From the NCBI GenBank assembly GCA_022036555.1, contig CM039128.1:4960049-5024048 (forward strand): DNA of 64,000 nt, read 5' to 3'. Source of the DNA: Microstegium vimineum. Taxonomy: Eukaryota; Streptophyta; Magnoliopsida; Poales; Poaceae. Positions 34,785 to 44,710 of this stretch are shown in pieces. Both the position numbers and the translations under genes were made by a program. The stretch's first letter is position 1. Every line of letters starts with the position of its first letter. The notes under the pieces are model-generated. The model made no database searches, had not been told where the DNA came from, and saw nothing but the letters and a program-made list of their open reading frames with translations.

Positions 34785-34801
34785 AACTGAGCTATTCCAG
34801 C
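34728..34801 (-). tRNA. tRNA-Asn (anticodon GUU)
   Basis: Read on the minus strand, the acceptor arms are GCTGGAA and TTCTAGC. The D arm is GCTC..GAGC, the anticodon stem TGTGG/CCACA closes loop CTGTTAA with anticodon GTT, and the T arm GGAGG/CCTCC closes loop TTCAAGC. The discriminator is G. No intron is present and CCA is not encoded. A T-run follows the 3' end, as expected for RNA polymerase III termination. It is of nuclear type. Confidence 0.95.
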
Positions 34802-35590
34802 TTTTGTAGCAGATTTTGATGTTTCATTCTAAGACTTTAACAAGTAAGAACTGCAGATGCAAATGTTTCTTTATAATTTAGTTCATTGGACGCAACCTGA
34901 CTCGAATCTAGTTCTGAATGTGTTGCTATGCACCGAACCACTCGGGTCAAATGGATCGAATCTGTGTTGCTATGCACCGAACCGGGTTACTTTCTTATAT
35001 TTTAGTTACTCCTACGATCGTATTAGTATAATTAAAAAAAAACCCGTAGTTCCTCCTAGGTTGGTGATATTTTTTTATCACTAATATGGATTCACCTCTG
35101 CAGCACTTCAAACCAGTTGATTAACTTACGTTTCAGTCTCCAGACTTAACTATCAGAACAACAGGCGTTAATCAAGCACATAAAAACTTTGGTCACCATA
35201 TTCATGTACTACCTGATAAATGAGTCACACAAGGTTCTAGTGCAACAAAGTTAACCGTAAATCTTTTGAAACCAAATTAACGATTTTTAACCATGCATAA
35301 AAAAAAAGCCAAAACATGAATCCCGGCCATGTAACGAGGCAAAACCTGGCCATTGATGCAGTGGACTGTGTGAAATTTTTCTTTATTTGGAAACATGATC
35401 TATGATTTCTCTCAGTTATGTTTGGATGATCAAATCCGTGTAAGAGTAATATTAATTGGCATGCGTCATGAGGTTTGAAACCGATGCTTCAAACAAGCTA
35501 TCTACCAGACTACCATCATAAAATGGCTACACAAATTTTTGTACAACAGTACCCAGCAAAACCCCCTTAACTCTTATCTCATCAATGATT
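34802..35590. other. Intergenic DNA between tRNA-Asn and XPD, including the XPD 3' UTR
   Basis: There is no gene here. The part next to 35591 should be 3' UTR of XPD on the minus strand. CACCGAACC repeats near 34930 and 34975 are minor. Confidence 0.5.
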
Positions 35591-38500
35591 TTACATCTCC
35601 ATGCCGTCCTGCGCCATACTCTGCAGATCCTCCTCGGTCAATAGCGTTTTCTTGCCACCGCTTCCCGTCTTGTCATATGGCTGCGCCATCCTCCGGAGAA
35701 ACTTTTGCAGAGCAAGTGTTAGAGCATCACTATGACAAGCACTGGAGCAGGTTCGGTCAGATGCTAGTGACAAAGATAAACGAAAATGCTAACACTTTGA
35801 TACAAAGTTAAATATACAGTGCCATTGAAGCTGTCTTAGGATAATTCGTAAATGTAGGGGGGAAGGAACCTTGTAAGTTGTTGTTATGAACCTTAGTTCA
35901 TATGGGAGATAAGGGTGGCGTCAGGGTTTCTGCCTGACTACCTAAGAGATTGAGAGCAGCAGGGTGGTGAGACTTAGAGATAGCTATTTCATTCTTGTTC
36001 ATTCCTTTCCCTTCATAAACTGATTACAGAGGCTATATATAGCAGCCCAGCCTGCATGCGCCCCCAGCTCTAGTCTCCTCGTTTCTCTCCTCATTAATCT
36101 CTCTCATTACTCTAGTCCCTTCCCCATAATACTCCTCGTTTCTCTCCTCATTAATCTCTCTCTCATTACTCTAGTCCCTTCCCCATAAAACTTAATTGTT
36201 ACTAATTATAGCTGGCACCCTTTTGGGCTCTCTCATGGTGACGTCTAGAGCCCTGCCATTGATCATGCTGCATGCGCCTCTGCTGCTGTGCTCATGGCGG
36301 CATGCAGCCGGTCCCCTGTCTGCCCCCCATGACAGTTGTGAACACCAAATCTGGTTCTATGCTTCTGGATGATGATTAAATTGGCAGCAAATTGCTTTGC
36401 AAATCGCAATAGCCAAAAGCAACAAAAGCTTCAAGGAACAAGTCAAAGAAAACAAATTTGTAAAGCATACCTCACGAGCTATATGGAGAGCCATATCAGT
36501 GCTCAGATTTAGGTGTGCATCATGCAAATGCGAGAGTATCCACCCAGGTAACTTAGACCGTTTATCATGCCGACTGTACCTGTAAGCAAGAAAGGGGTTT
36601 ACCAAAGGTGAAACTTCACATAAAACATTAACACACCAAGGAAATGAGCACAACAAACGACATTATGTACCATGGAAGTATGGATGCAATTTTGCTGGAA
36701 TTCAGATCTAACAGTAACTAAAACCAAGCTGTTTGCTTATGGTCCATAAAACCCAAAATAAAAGGAGTATGATATGCATAAACCATAAAGGTCCATAATG
36801 CATAAGTATCAAACCAAGCAATGGTTATTAAGATAGTTGTTGGTGAAAAAAAAGTGACCAAATGCACATTTTTTAGTTGGAAAGTTCACGTTCATGCATA
36901 ATTTTAATACTCCCTCTACCATGAAAGAATCAATTCCTAGCAACTTAAGAACATATTAGCAAACAAGAGAAAAGACTGTGCTGCCCCTCATCAAGCTGCT
37001 GGCCCTTAATAGGTTTTCATCTACCGAGACTCTTAATTGAGCCGTGCTCATTTGGAGTATTAAATGTTGATGATGGCACTGTACACTGTACAGAGCTCTC
37101 CACTGGTCTAGCACCCAAACCGGCTTGGCAATTGGAGAAATTTGGAGGGAACGGACGTGAAAGAGGGAGATGGGAGGGTCTGTGATTAAATGTGACCAAG
37201 ACTTCGAGGAGATATAAAGTGGGTGAGTAGACCATCAGCTGTAGAAATTGATTCTTTTGGGGGCAAATTTTTGCTCTAGAGATTGATTCTTTCAGGGGCA
37301 GATGGAGTACTTCATAAGCATGCCACCTCTTGCTGATATTTTAATAGAGGTTTAGACTAAAGCAGCTTGTTTACAGATATGTATATTGATAATCCACTGA
37401 GTAATAAGACGGCACAAGATTGGAGCTGGTTCGTCAGCATACAACTATACATGCAGGTTTCTTCATGCTGAGCTATGCTAGAACTCAGTGCGTCAAGGCA
37501 GTAGTCAAGTACCTCTTGTCAGCAAATATCATCATCCCATAATCAGCTTTGGAGCGAATCACACGACCAACACATTGGGCTGCTTGCCTCTGACATTAAT
37601 GAGATTTCAAATTTATTTCAAGAAATTTTGTTAGAAATATCTTGATAACATAAGAGGTGATAATGAAAAGGAGTTATTTTTCGTGAAAGTAATTGTTATT
37701 ACCAAAGCATCAAATGTTAGGAAGTCACCCTCCTTTATCTGGAAAGTTTCCCGGAGGTACTCCAACCTAGCAAGCAATATCCTGCAAATTGTATAGAGAC
37801 AAACAAAGGCAACTATTATGAAATCATTCAGCCACCACAAATTGCAACTGTGTACATGCATCAAACTACTTATACATACTTAGTAACTATAACTTGGCAC
37901 TGTAAATGTAAACAGAACTCACCGGCTCAGTGTGTACTGGAAAGGAACACCAAACATGATAACCAATCTGCCATAGTGCCGATCAAAATCAATACCTTCA
38001 GCAACTTTGCCCCTGCATTAAGTGTTAGCAAGAGTGAAACTGGCAATGGTGACAACAGCATTTTTTTTTATTTATGTTACATAGTCACAGTCACTGGATA
38101 TTTAACATGATCAAATATAAATTTTGAAAGGTTGCTTTCAGATCGCAAATAATAAGGTGGACCAACCTGGCAACAGAGAAGAAAATGGCACCTCTTCCAC
38201 AATCACATGCCTTTCTGTAGTTATCGAGAGCCAATGTTGTCTCAACAACATCTGGTGTTTCGATGAACACTAATTTATGTTGCATGATGTCCTGCAAAAC
38301 AAAGACCGGGTTTTCGTTATTGGAACTAATGTATATGTATCTTATCTGGGCTATAGAAACTTTACAGGTATTTCATGTTCATAACACAAATGACTAGTAT
38401 ATCTTTGTGGATAACAAAAATTAGTACCAATACCTGGCATATCAGTTTAGATAACAAAACTGCAGATGTGATAGATGTAATCTTTGTCCAAAGACTAAGA

Positions 38501-41178
38501 TAATATATATTTAGTACCATAGGTAAGACTTAAAGCAACCTATCCAGTTCCATATGCATGTTGCTGATGTAATAATAATTCGATAGTGTCGTGCAATAGT
38601 ACTGGTAGACACTTTTAAGTCTTAATGCAACTTGATACTCTTACTAACAATATAGATAGGGGATGAAAAATCCAGAACATGCAATGAAAATATGGCATTA
38701 GAAGCTTAGACACCATTTCATACACAGATACACTACTTACTATAAACCGATGGTATTCAAGAGGACCTGCCCCGTTATCTAACAGATATGGACGATTTAT
38801 GAACTTGGCTGAGTTGCATAGGTGTTACGTGATTAGACCCATTCCTCATTGCCATATCTAAATTTTATCTGAGTTGTAGGGTTCATATGAGAGAAAAATA
38901 TACAAGTGAAAGAAATAACCTTCAGAATTTCCATTTCGTGCCAGCTGTTGACAATGCCATCCATATAGGAATAACTGACAAAAAAGCAAACTATGCCATC
39001 TGGAACAGCAGAAGCCATTTCCAGCAAGAGGCGGCCATAATTCCTCACAACACCAGGATCACTACGCATATCGAACTTTGTACTCACAGGTAGCTGATCA
39101 CTGAAAATGATGGAATGATTGATGTTTACACAAAAGTGTACAATGCTACCAGTAATATGAAATGTTGGAAACAACTAAAGCTATCATTAAAGCATAACAT
39201 AAGTGTCGTATGATCCTCAGGAATTAAAAGGTATCATGTATATGCAATACTGTGTTAGCATTTCCAAACCTAAGAATATGTTGGCAATGCTAACATTTGA
39301 AATATGAAGATCATGTAAGACCAGCTCATACCTTCCTCGAGTCAAGACCATGGGACAAATACAATCTCTTGTTAAGGACATTGTGAAGCTTCTGCTTATG
39401 ACAGGATTAAAATTCAAGAGACGAGGATAAAGATCTATTGGGCTGAGAGTTCCAGAAGTGATCACAACTGTTTCGAAACGATCAAAAACAGGTCTTATTG
39501 CGAGTGAAGCATCATGGCAACTCAGCTGCAAAACAGATGAGCTCATTAGTAGCACATTAAAGAAGCAGTCCGACTATAATTTCATCATGATCGTCAAGAG
39601 CAGTCTGGGTACCTGAATAACAGGATCACGGATATCAGGCATTCTCTCATCATATGGCTCTATTATAATAGAAAAGCCCCGTGTATAAGTTCCAATCAGT
39701 GTGGCAAAGTCACATATGGTCTGTATGTGCATGAACTCATCTGTATCAGTTATCTCCAATGTCATCATCAGGGAGTGTAGCCGGTCATAACAAAACCTCA
39801 GCATTTTTTGGTCGATTCCAGCCTGGGAATGGATTGAGGCAACAAAGGAAACAGGCATTTCATTCTCAACAATTTCTGTTTCAAGCCGGCCATCAAGGAA
39901 TCTCACAAGCCTCCGCAAGACAGCAAGAAAATGTTCGGCCCTCCTTATGTTTCCAGGAACAGCTTCCTTCAGGATGTCATCAGGCAAAGCCGGATTCGCG
40001 AGCCAGGCGTCCGATACTTCAACACAAGAAGCACGATACTGTAAGCTATCTGCGGAAGGCCATAGTTGATGGCGCGAAATGCAGTAATAGTGACAAAAGG
40101 CAGCACTTACTTGGTAGATTTCCTCTCTGCGCCAGTCCATCCACCAGTCTGTTGTATTCAGCACGAAGCCTATTGGCATCAGTGGCCTTGAACCTTCCTA
40201 CCAGATAAAGCAGTTAGCAAGCAAGCTTAATTATCCATCACAAAGTTGGATAGTTTTAACGAAACAGAAGCTACCCATTCACTGACTATTAGTGGCTGAA
40301 CTTAAGTACATCGAGCAGTACCTGTCAATCTGAACTTAAGTACATCGAGCAGTACCTGTCAATCTCTTGCGAGATGCGCCGCAGATTTCGCTCAGCGCCT
40401 TCCAGCGTCTGCTTGCGGATGCTGACACTCAACGCCTCTATGCAGACATTGTCAATGTTGTGGGCCTCATCAAAGACGATCACACACTCCTTCTGCATCT
40501 CCCTGGACACAATGCTGGCCACCTTGGGGTCGAGCAGGTACTGGTAGCTGTACACCACAACATTGGCGTACTTGACCATCTGCCTGGCGAGGAAGTAGGG
40601 GCAGACCCGTCGCTCCCTCCCGAGAGCGCGGAGGTCGGCCAGGGTGTACACCCGGGCGGCATGAAGGAGGAGAGGTCGCCGGCGGCAGCGGCCCGATCAA
40701 ACGTCTCGTAGAACTCGCACAGCGGGGTGGAGTCCGGGTCGGAGGCGGCCATCTCGCGGACCCAGGAGGCCGTGAGGCGGCGACAGGCGGTGTCGACGGA
40801 GTCCCGGGCGGCGGAGGCGGACGCCTGCGGGTGGACGCAGAGGTTCTTGCGGGAGGAGAGGCCGAGCGCGAGGAGGGAGCGGGAGGCGGCGGGCGGGAGG
40901 TGGGCGAAGAGGAGGCGAAGCTCGGCGAGGGTCTTCTCCATCTCGTGCACGGTGCGGGTGCAGTAGATGAGGCGGAGCGGGCGGGCCGGGTTGGCGAGGG
41001 AGTAGGAGGTGATGAGGGAGATGAGCGCTGCCGTCTTGCCGGTGCCCGTGGGCATCTCGAGCAATGCGTGCCCGCGCGCGTCGAGGGCGCGCTTCAGCTC
41101 CCCCATGTACGCGTGCTGCTCCGGGTAGATCGCCGCGTACGGGAAGTGCACCGGTAGGCCATCTAGGTCGAACCGCAT
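35591..41178 (-). CDS. XPD: TFIIH helicase XPD (UVH6/Rad3 family), 11 exons, one frameshift in exon 1
   Basis: Coding exons on the minus strand: 41178-40356, 40193-40111, 40016-39613, 39525-39332, 39100-38920, 38291-38167, 38012-37923, 37781-37703, 37589-37513, 36579-36471, 35701-35591. Beyond one break all junctions keep phase, for about 758 residues, the family length. Walker A (MPTGTGKTAA), the DEAH box (VFDEAHNID) and the Fe-S cysteines (KNLCVH, DTACRR, PLCEFYE, RRVCPYF) are visible. XPD is the 5'-3' helicase of TFIIH, needed for nucleotide excision repair and acting in transcription initiation. One base is missing near 40651-40654 (GGGTGTAC where family reading needs one more base), between the third and fourth Fe-S cysteines. 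As written, translation stops at 40480 after 232 residues. Clean flanking exons suggest a sequencing error or a recent null allele. Confidence 0.93.
35882..36334. mobile_element. Solo LTR, 453 bp, in the last XPD intron
   Basis: The sequence starts TGTTATGAACC, ends CCCCATGACA and is flanked by GTTGT at 35877-35881 and 36335-36339. GGCTATATATAGC is a TATA-like palindrome. A 60-odd-bp unit (CTCCTCGTTTCTCTCCTCAT onward) is repeated twice near 36076-36190. No internal region remains. Confidence 0.87.
36910..37307. mobile_element. Stowaway-like MITE, 398 bp, in XPD intron 9
   Basis: CTCCCTCTACCATGAAAGAA and TTCTTTCAGGGGCAGATGGAG are inverted ends, flanked by TA on each side, as in Tc1/mariner-type Stowaway elements. 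It is non-coding. Confidence 0.75.
40296..40363. repeat. Perfect 34-bp tandem duplication at the XPD exon 1 splice donor
   Basis: CTGAACTTAAGTACATCGAG and the following 14 bases occur twice without gap, at 40296-40329 and 40330-40363. On the minus strand each copy contains ATTGACAG followed by GTACTG, so the exon 1 donor exists twice. Only the donor at 40356/40355 keeps the reading frame; use of the distal one brings in a TGA. Confidence 0.9.
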
Positions 41179-41988
41179 CGTTGCCGAGGGGAAGGGCAGC
41201 CCGCGGGGAGCGCCGGAGTGAGAGGCAGGGTTTGATTCGCCGGAGCCGGTGCCCGAGCCGCCGCCGCCGCCGCGAGGAGGAGCAGCAGAGCACGTGAGGT
41301 GTTCGCTGGAATTCCAAGAGCGAGGAAATGCTGGTGGGCTCGTCACGAGTAGGCTTCTGGGTTGGGCCGCAACAGACTACACAGAGTCGCCTGCGGGCCT
41401 TGGATGAATGAGAAGAAAAAAAAGGTCACTAATACAGTGATGCTTGTACTTGTAGAGTACTCCGTAGAATTTAAAATTTTAGGTTTTAGATTTTATTTTT
41501 GTTTTGTTGTTGCCTAAATTTTAATGGAACGCTAAGATCACAATATGCAGCTGGAATAATTTGAGGTTTGATCTCATATCTCACTCTCTCGTGGTGACAC
41601 TCAGGTTTTTTTTTATGGTGCAAACCCCCTTTTTCTCTATTGGGCATGTTTCTTTCAAACTGAAGGATTTTTTTTTTCTTCTAGTTATGAAATTGTTAAA
41701 TTATTTTTTTTAAAAAAAATTAAAAATAAATATCTTAAGCTATGAACTAGTGGCGGAAAATAATGAGCCAGTCAGCCAGTGTACATGTAGGCCATGCCAA
41801 ACATGCAACATGTGACATAGACCGACCTGCGGCGCACCCAAAAACAACTTTAAAGGTAAGAAAATACATTTTCAGAGTTCGTGAAACAAAGCGGGACCCC
41901 AAAAGTTCAATACCTTCGTTCGGTGTAAATAACTCACTTGTAATTTGAAACAGGGGGTCGTACAAAGAAGGGTGAAAAATGGTAACAA
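41179..41988 (-). promoter_or_regulatory. XPD upstream region
   Basis: GC-rich leader sequence lies directly upstream of the XPD ATG up to about 41346, then the DNA becomes AT-rich. Open frames extending upstream of the ATG are not conserved XPD sequence. No specific motif is placed. Confidence 0.45.
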
Positions 41989-42110
41989 CTCCCTCGGTTT
42001 CAAATTATTAGATGTCTTAGCTATATTTAGGTGCATAGCAAAAAATATGCATCTAGACATAACGGAATGTAGGTGCGTAATCTAAAATGGCTTGTAGTTT
42101 GGAGAGGGAG
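41989..42110. mobile_element. Stowaway-like MITE relic
   Basis: CTCCCTCGGTTTCAAATTAT and TTTGGAGAGGGAG form imperfect inverted ends of the Stowaway type, with TA only on the right side. Confidence 0.6.
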
Positions 42111-42168
42111 TAGTTGTTAGACCAGCTGTGGGTAGTGAAGCCGATGAAAAGCTAGTAAGATTGATTAA

Positions 42169-42446
42169 GGTCTGTTTAGTTCAACCAAAATCTAAAATCC
42201 AAAATCCAAAATATTTTGGTAGGGTGTTTAGTTTCCACCAAAATTTGCCTTTCAATGATGAGAATTGTGAGGATGACACACAAACCAATGCAAAGATTCC
42301 TCTATTTTGGCCTCTTAAGTCCAAAATGCAAAATGAGGAATGAATCACTTTTTTTTAAATATTTTGGGTGATATTTAATTTCATTTTGCAAAATAAAGAA
42401 TTAAAACCCAAAATATTTTAAATTCCATGGAAAACTAAACACCCCC
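42169..42446. mobile_element. Tourist-like MITE, 278 bp
   Basis: GGTCTGTTTAGTTC and AAAACTAAACACCCCC are inverted ends, flanked by TAA at 42166-42168 and 42447-42449. The interior repeats AAAATATTTTGG-like motifs in both directions. Confidence 0.8.
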
Positions 42447-42449
42447 TAA

Positions 42450-43747
42450 GTCGTTCTAGAGTAAAATATTCAACACCTGGTGGCCGGACACACCAGGTCC
42501 GGCCAGGCAGTTAAAGGTTGAGTAATAATTTAATTTGTGCATGGCTGGTATATGGAAACAATGATTGCACCCAAACAAAAGCTTACATGTAAGTCTGGCG
42601 CATGAGTGACTTTAATTTTTCGTAATTAAAGCCTGCACGGAATGATATTTAAGCAAGTAAATCACGATGTTTATTTAGAAACTATTAATCTGGTGAATCC
42701 AATATAGTAAAAAATAAAAATCAAACCCGAAGTGGGATAAAAAAAATTAAATGGTCCATATTTAGATTATGTTTTTTCTTTAACAGTACACATCAGGGAT
42801 AAATAATTACCTCCATTAAATATTATTACCAGAAGGGACCAATAATTACCTCCGTTGGCTATGATGTCCATGTACAAATAATTACTTGAGTCAAATGTGA
42901 ATAATTTTATATTACTACTATCATTTGTGGACAAATAATTACCTCCATTAATTACCGGAAGGGGCTAATAATTATCTCCGTTGGTTGTGCTGCTCATGCA
43001 CAAATAATTACTTCAGTCTAGAGGTGTGAATAATTTTATATTACTACTATTTTCATTCGCTTCAGTAAATAATTATGAAGGAGCTCAAGAATAATAAGGT
43101 GTGTCCATTCTCCATACGAGAATATCTTTTTGTTATTACTATTATCATTTGCTTTTATAATAATCATGGATAGAGACATGTGCAGTAAACTTGGATATGG
43201 TACTTACCGATGCTTCTAGTATCTCGATGTGGTATTTTTACTACTATTGTTATTAAATAAATTATTCCAATATTTAATATTATTGTTTGGACCTATAAAT
43301 TATTCTGATAAATAAATCTTTTGCTTTGATAAATTACTACCCCTAATTACTATTTTTTATTACTAATATTATTTGTTTGGACCTATAAATGATTATATAT
43401 GAACCTATACATATAAAAATTCTCTGGGGAGCTATTTTTTTATTACTAACAATGTCGTTTGGACCTATAAATAATTACATCATGATCTATATGTAGTAAA
43501 ATTTGCTATAATATCCACCGACATATCTGCACTAAGAAATATTTACAAGATTTACAAGAATATCCACTATAATTAGAAGAGGAATTACGACAACTTTCCA
43601 TCTCAAATTCTTCATAAGCAACTTACAAGAAACCCTAATCCATAGTACCAAAACATCCATCAGTAACCAGCAAGAAAACTAACAAATTCAAATACTAACA
43701 TGTCTTCGTTCATCGGTAATACATCACACATGAACTTTTGGATGAAA
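42450..43747. repeat. AT-rich DNA with a diverged tandem duplication
   Basis: AATAATTACCTCCATTAA, GGGACCAATAATTACCTCCG, CACAAATAATTACTT-like and GTGAATAATTTTATATTACT follow in the same order twice (about 42800-42930 and 42935-43065). No gene is seen; the family is unknown. Confidence 0.55.
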
Positions 43748-44650
43748 TTAAACTGATTCATCTGTATTTAATTGTGAGGAGCGTGCATCATTGAAGGGGT
43801 CTGCCGCCATGCCATCGGGAGGGAGGGAGGTTGCTAGGCCGTCGCCGAGGGGCGCCGTTGGCGCGGGGTGAGCCACGCCACCACTAGGGCCGCCATGCGT
43901 GCAAGGGAAACTGCTACGCCATCGGGACTGCCATCCGAATAGGGCGCTCCACTTTGCCGTCGAACGCCAACATCCATTCGAGGCGAGCAGCTCCATCACC
44001 GGGGCTGCCATCCGAGCGAGACTGTCTACATCGCCGAACGCGTTGAGTGGGGCGAGCCGCGCAACGCCGCAAGGGCCAGCATCCATGTGAAACGGGGTCA
44101 CATGGTGGAAGGCCGCATTGCCGCCACCCAGGGCCGCGTCGCGCGATGGAGCATGGAGCCGACGTTGCCGGTGGTACGCAGACAGGGAAGGACATCGAGG
44201 GAAGGAACGGTGACGCCGTTGCCGCTGCGCCACATGAGTCGGTACGGCGACCGTGCCGCCGTCGCGACGAGGAGGTAGTCGCCCCCAGGGGTTGCTGTCC
44301 GAGGCTCCGTGCGGGCATCGTCGCCGCTGTGGGTGTCGTCCGAGCGAGATCCAACACCATAGGATCGTCATGGATCCATCACACACATATGCAAAAATCG
44401 ATGACAATTGCAAAGATCATTGGGAGATATTTTGTAGCTGCTCACCATGAGAGTTGGCCTACTTCCGCTAGCTTGTATGTTAATGGTCGGAGAACACACA
44501 AGACCTGCAGCTGCAGGGGCAGATGGAACCAGGAGGCCGTGCGACAGTGACGCCATCGTTGCTCACCGTGGATAGAACTCGGACGACATGCGGCAGCCGC
44601 TACGACCCCGTTGCTCACTGAGGATCGAAACCAGGCACCATCATCGAAGA
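43748..44650. other. GC-rich block, unrecognised
   Basis: GC content jumps relative to both sides. Frames are open on both strands for 150-220 codons, but none has a recognisable domain, and codon-like openness in several frames is what high GC alone gives. It could be captured gene DNA within a transposon. No function is proposed. Confidence 0.35.
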
Positions 44651-44670
44651 TTGGGACGTCCAGCTGCCTA

Positions 44671-44707
44671 ATAAAGTGACGCGAAAACAACGCAGCCGTC
44701 ACTTTAT
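44671..44707. other. Perfect 11-bp hairpin
   Basis: ATAAAGTGACG at 44671-44681 and CGTCACTTTAT at 44697-44707 are exact inverted repeats around a 15-base loop, at the junction of the GC-rich block and the AT-rich block. Confidence 0.6.
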
Positions 44708-44710
44708 CGT

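Noticed and set aside
36076..36190. Regular CT-rich repeats considered as a possible CRISPR-like or satellite array
   Set aside because: Only two units inside a solo LTR of a plant genome; no spacers.
40697..41317. 206-codon minus-strand frame in another phase over XPD exon 1
   Set aside because: Shadow of the GC-rich XPD exon; the XPD motifs are in a different frame.
43748..44550. Frames of 148-221 codons
   Set aside because: High GC keeps several frames open; no recognisable motif, so no gene is called, only a GC-rich block.
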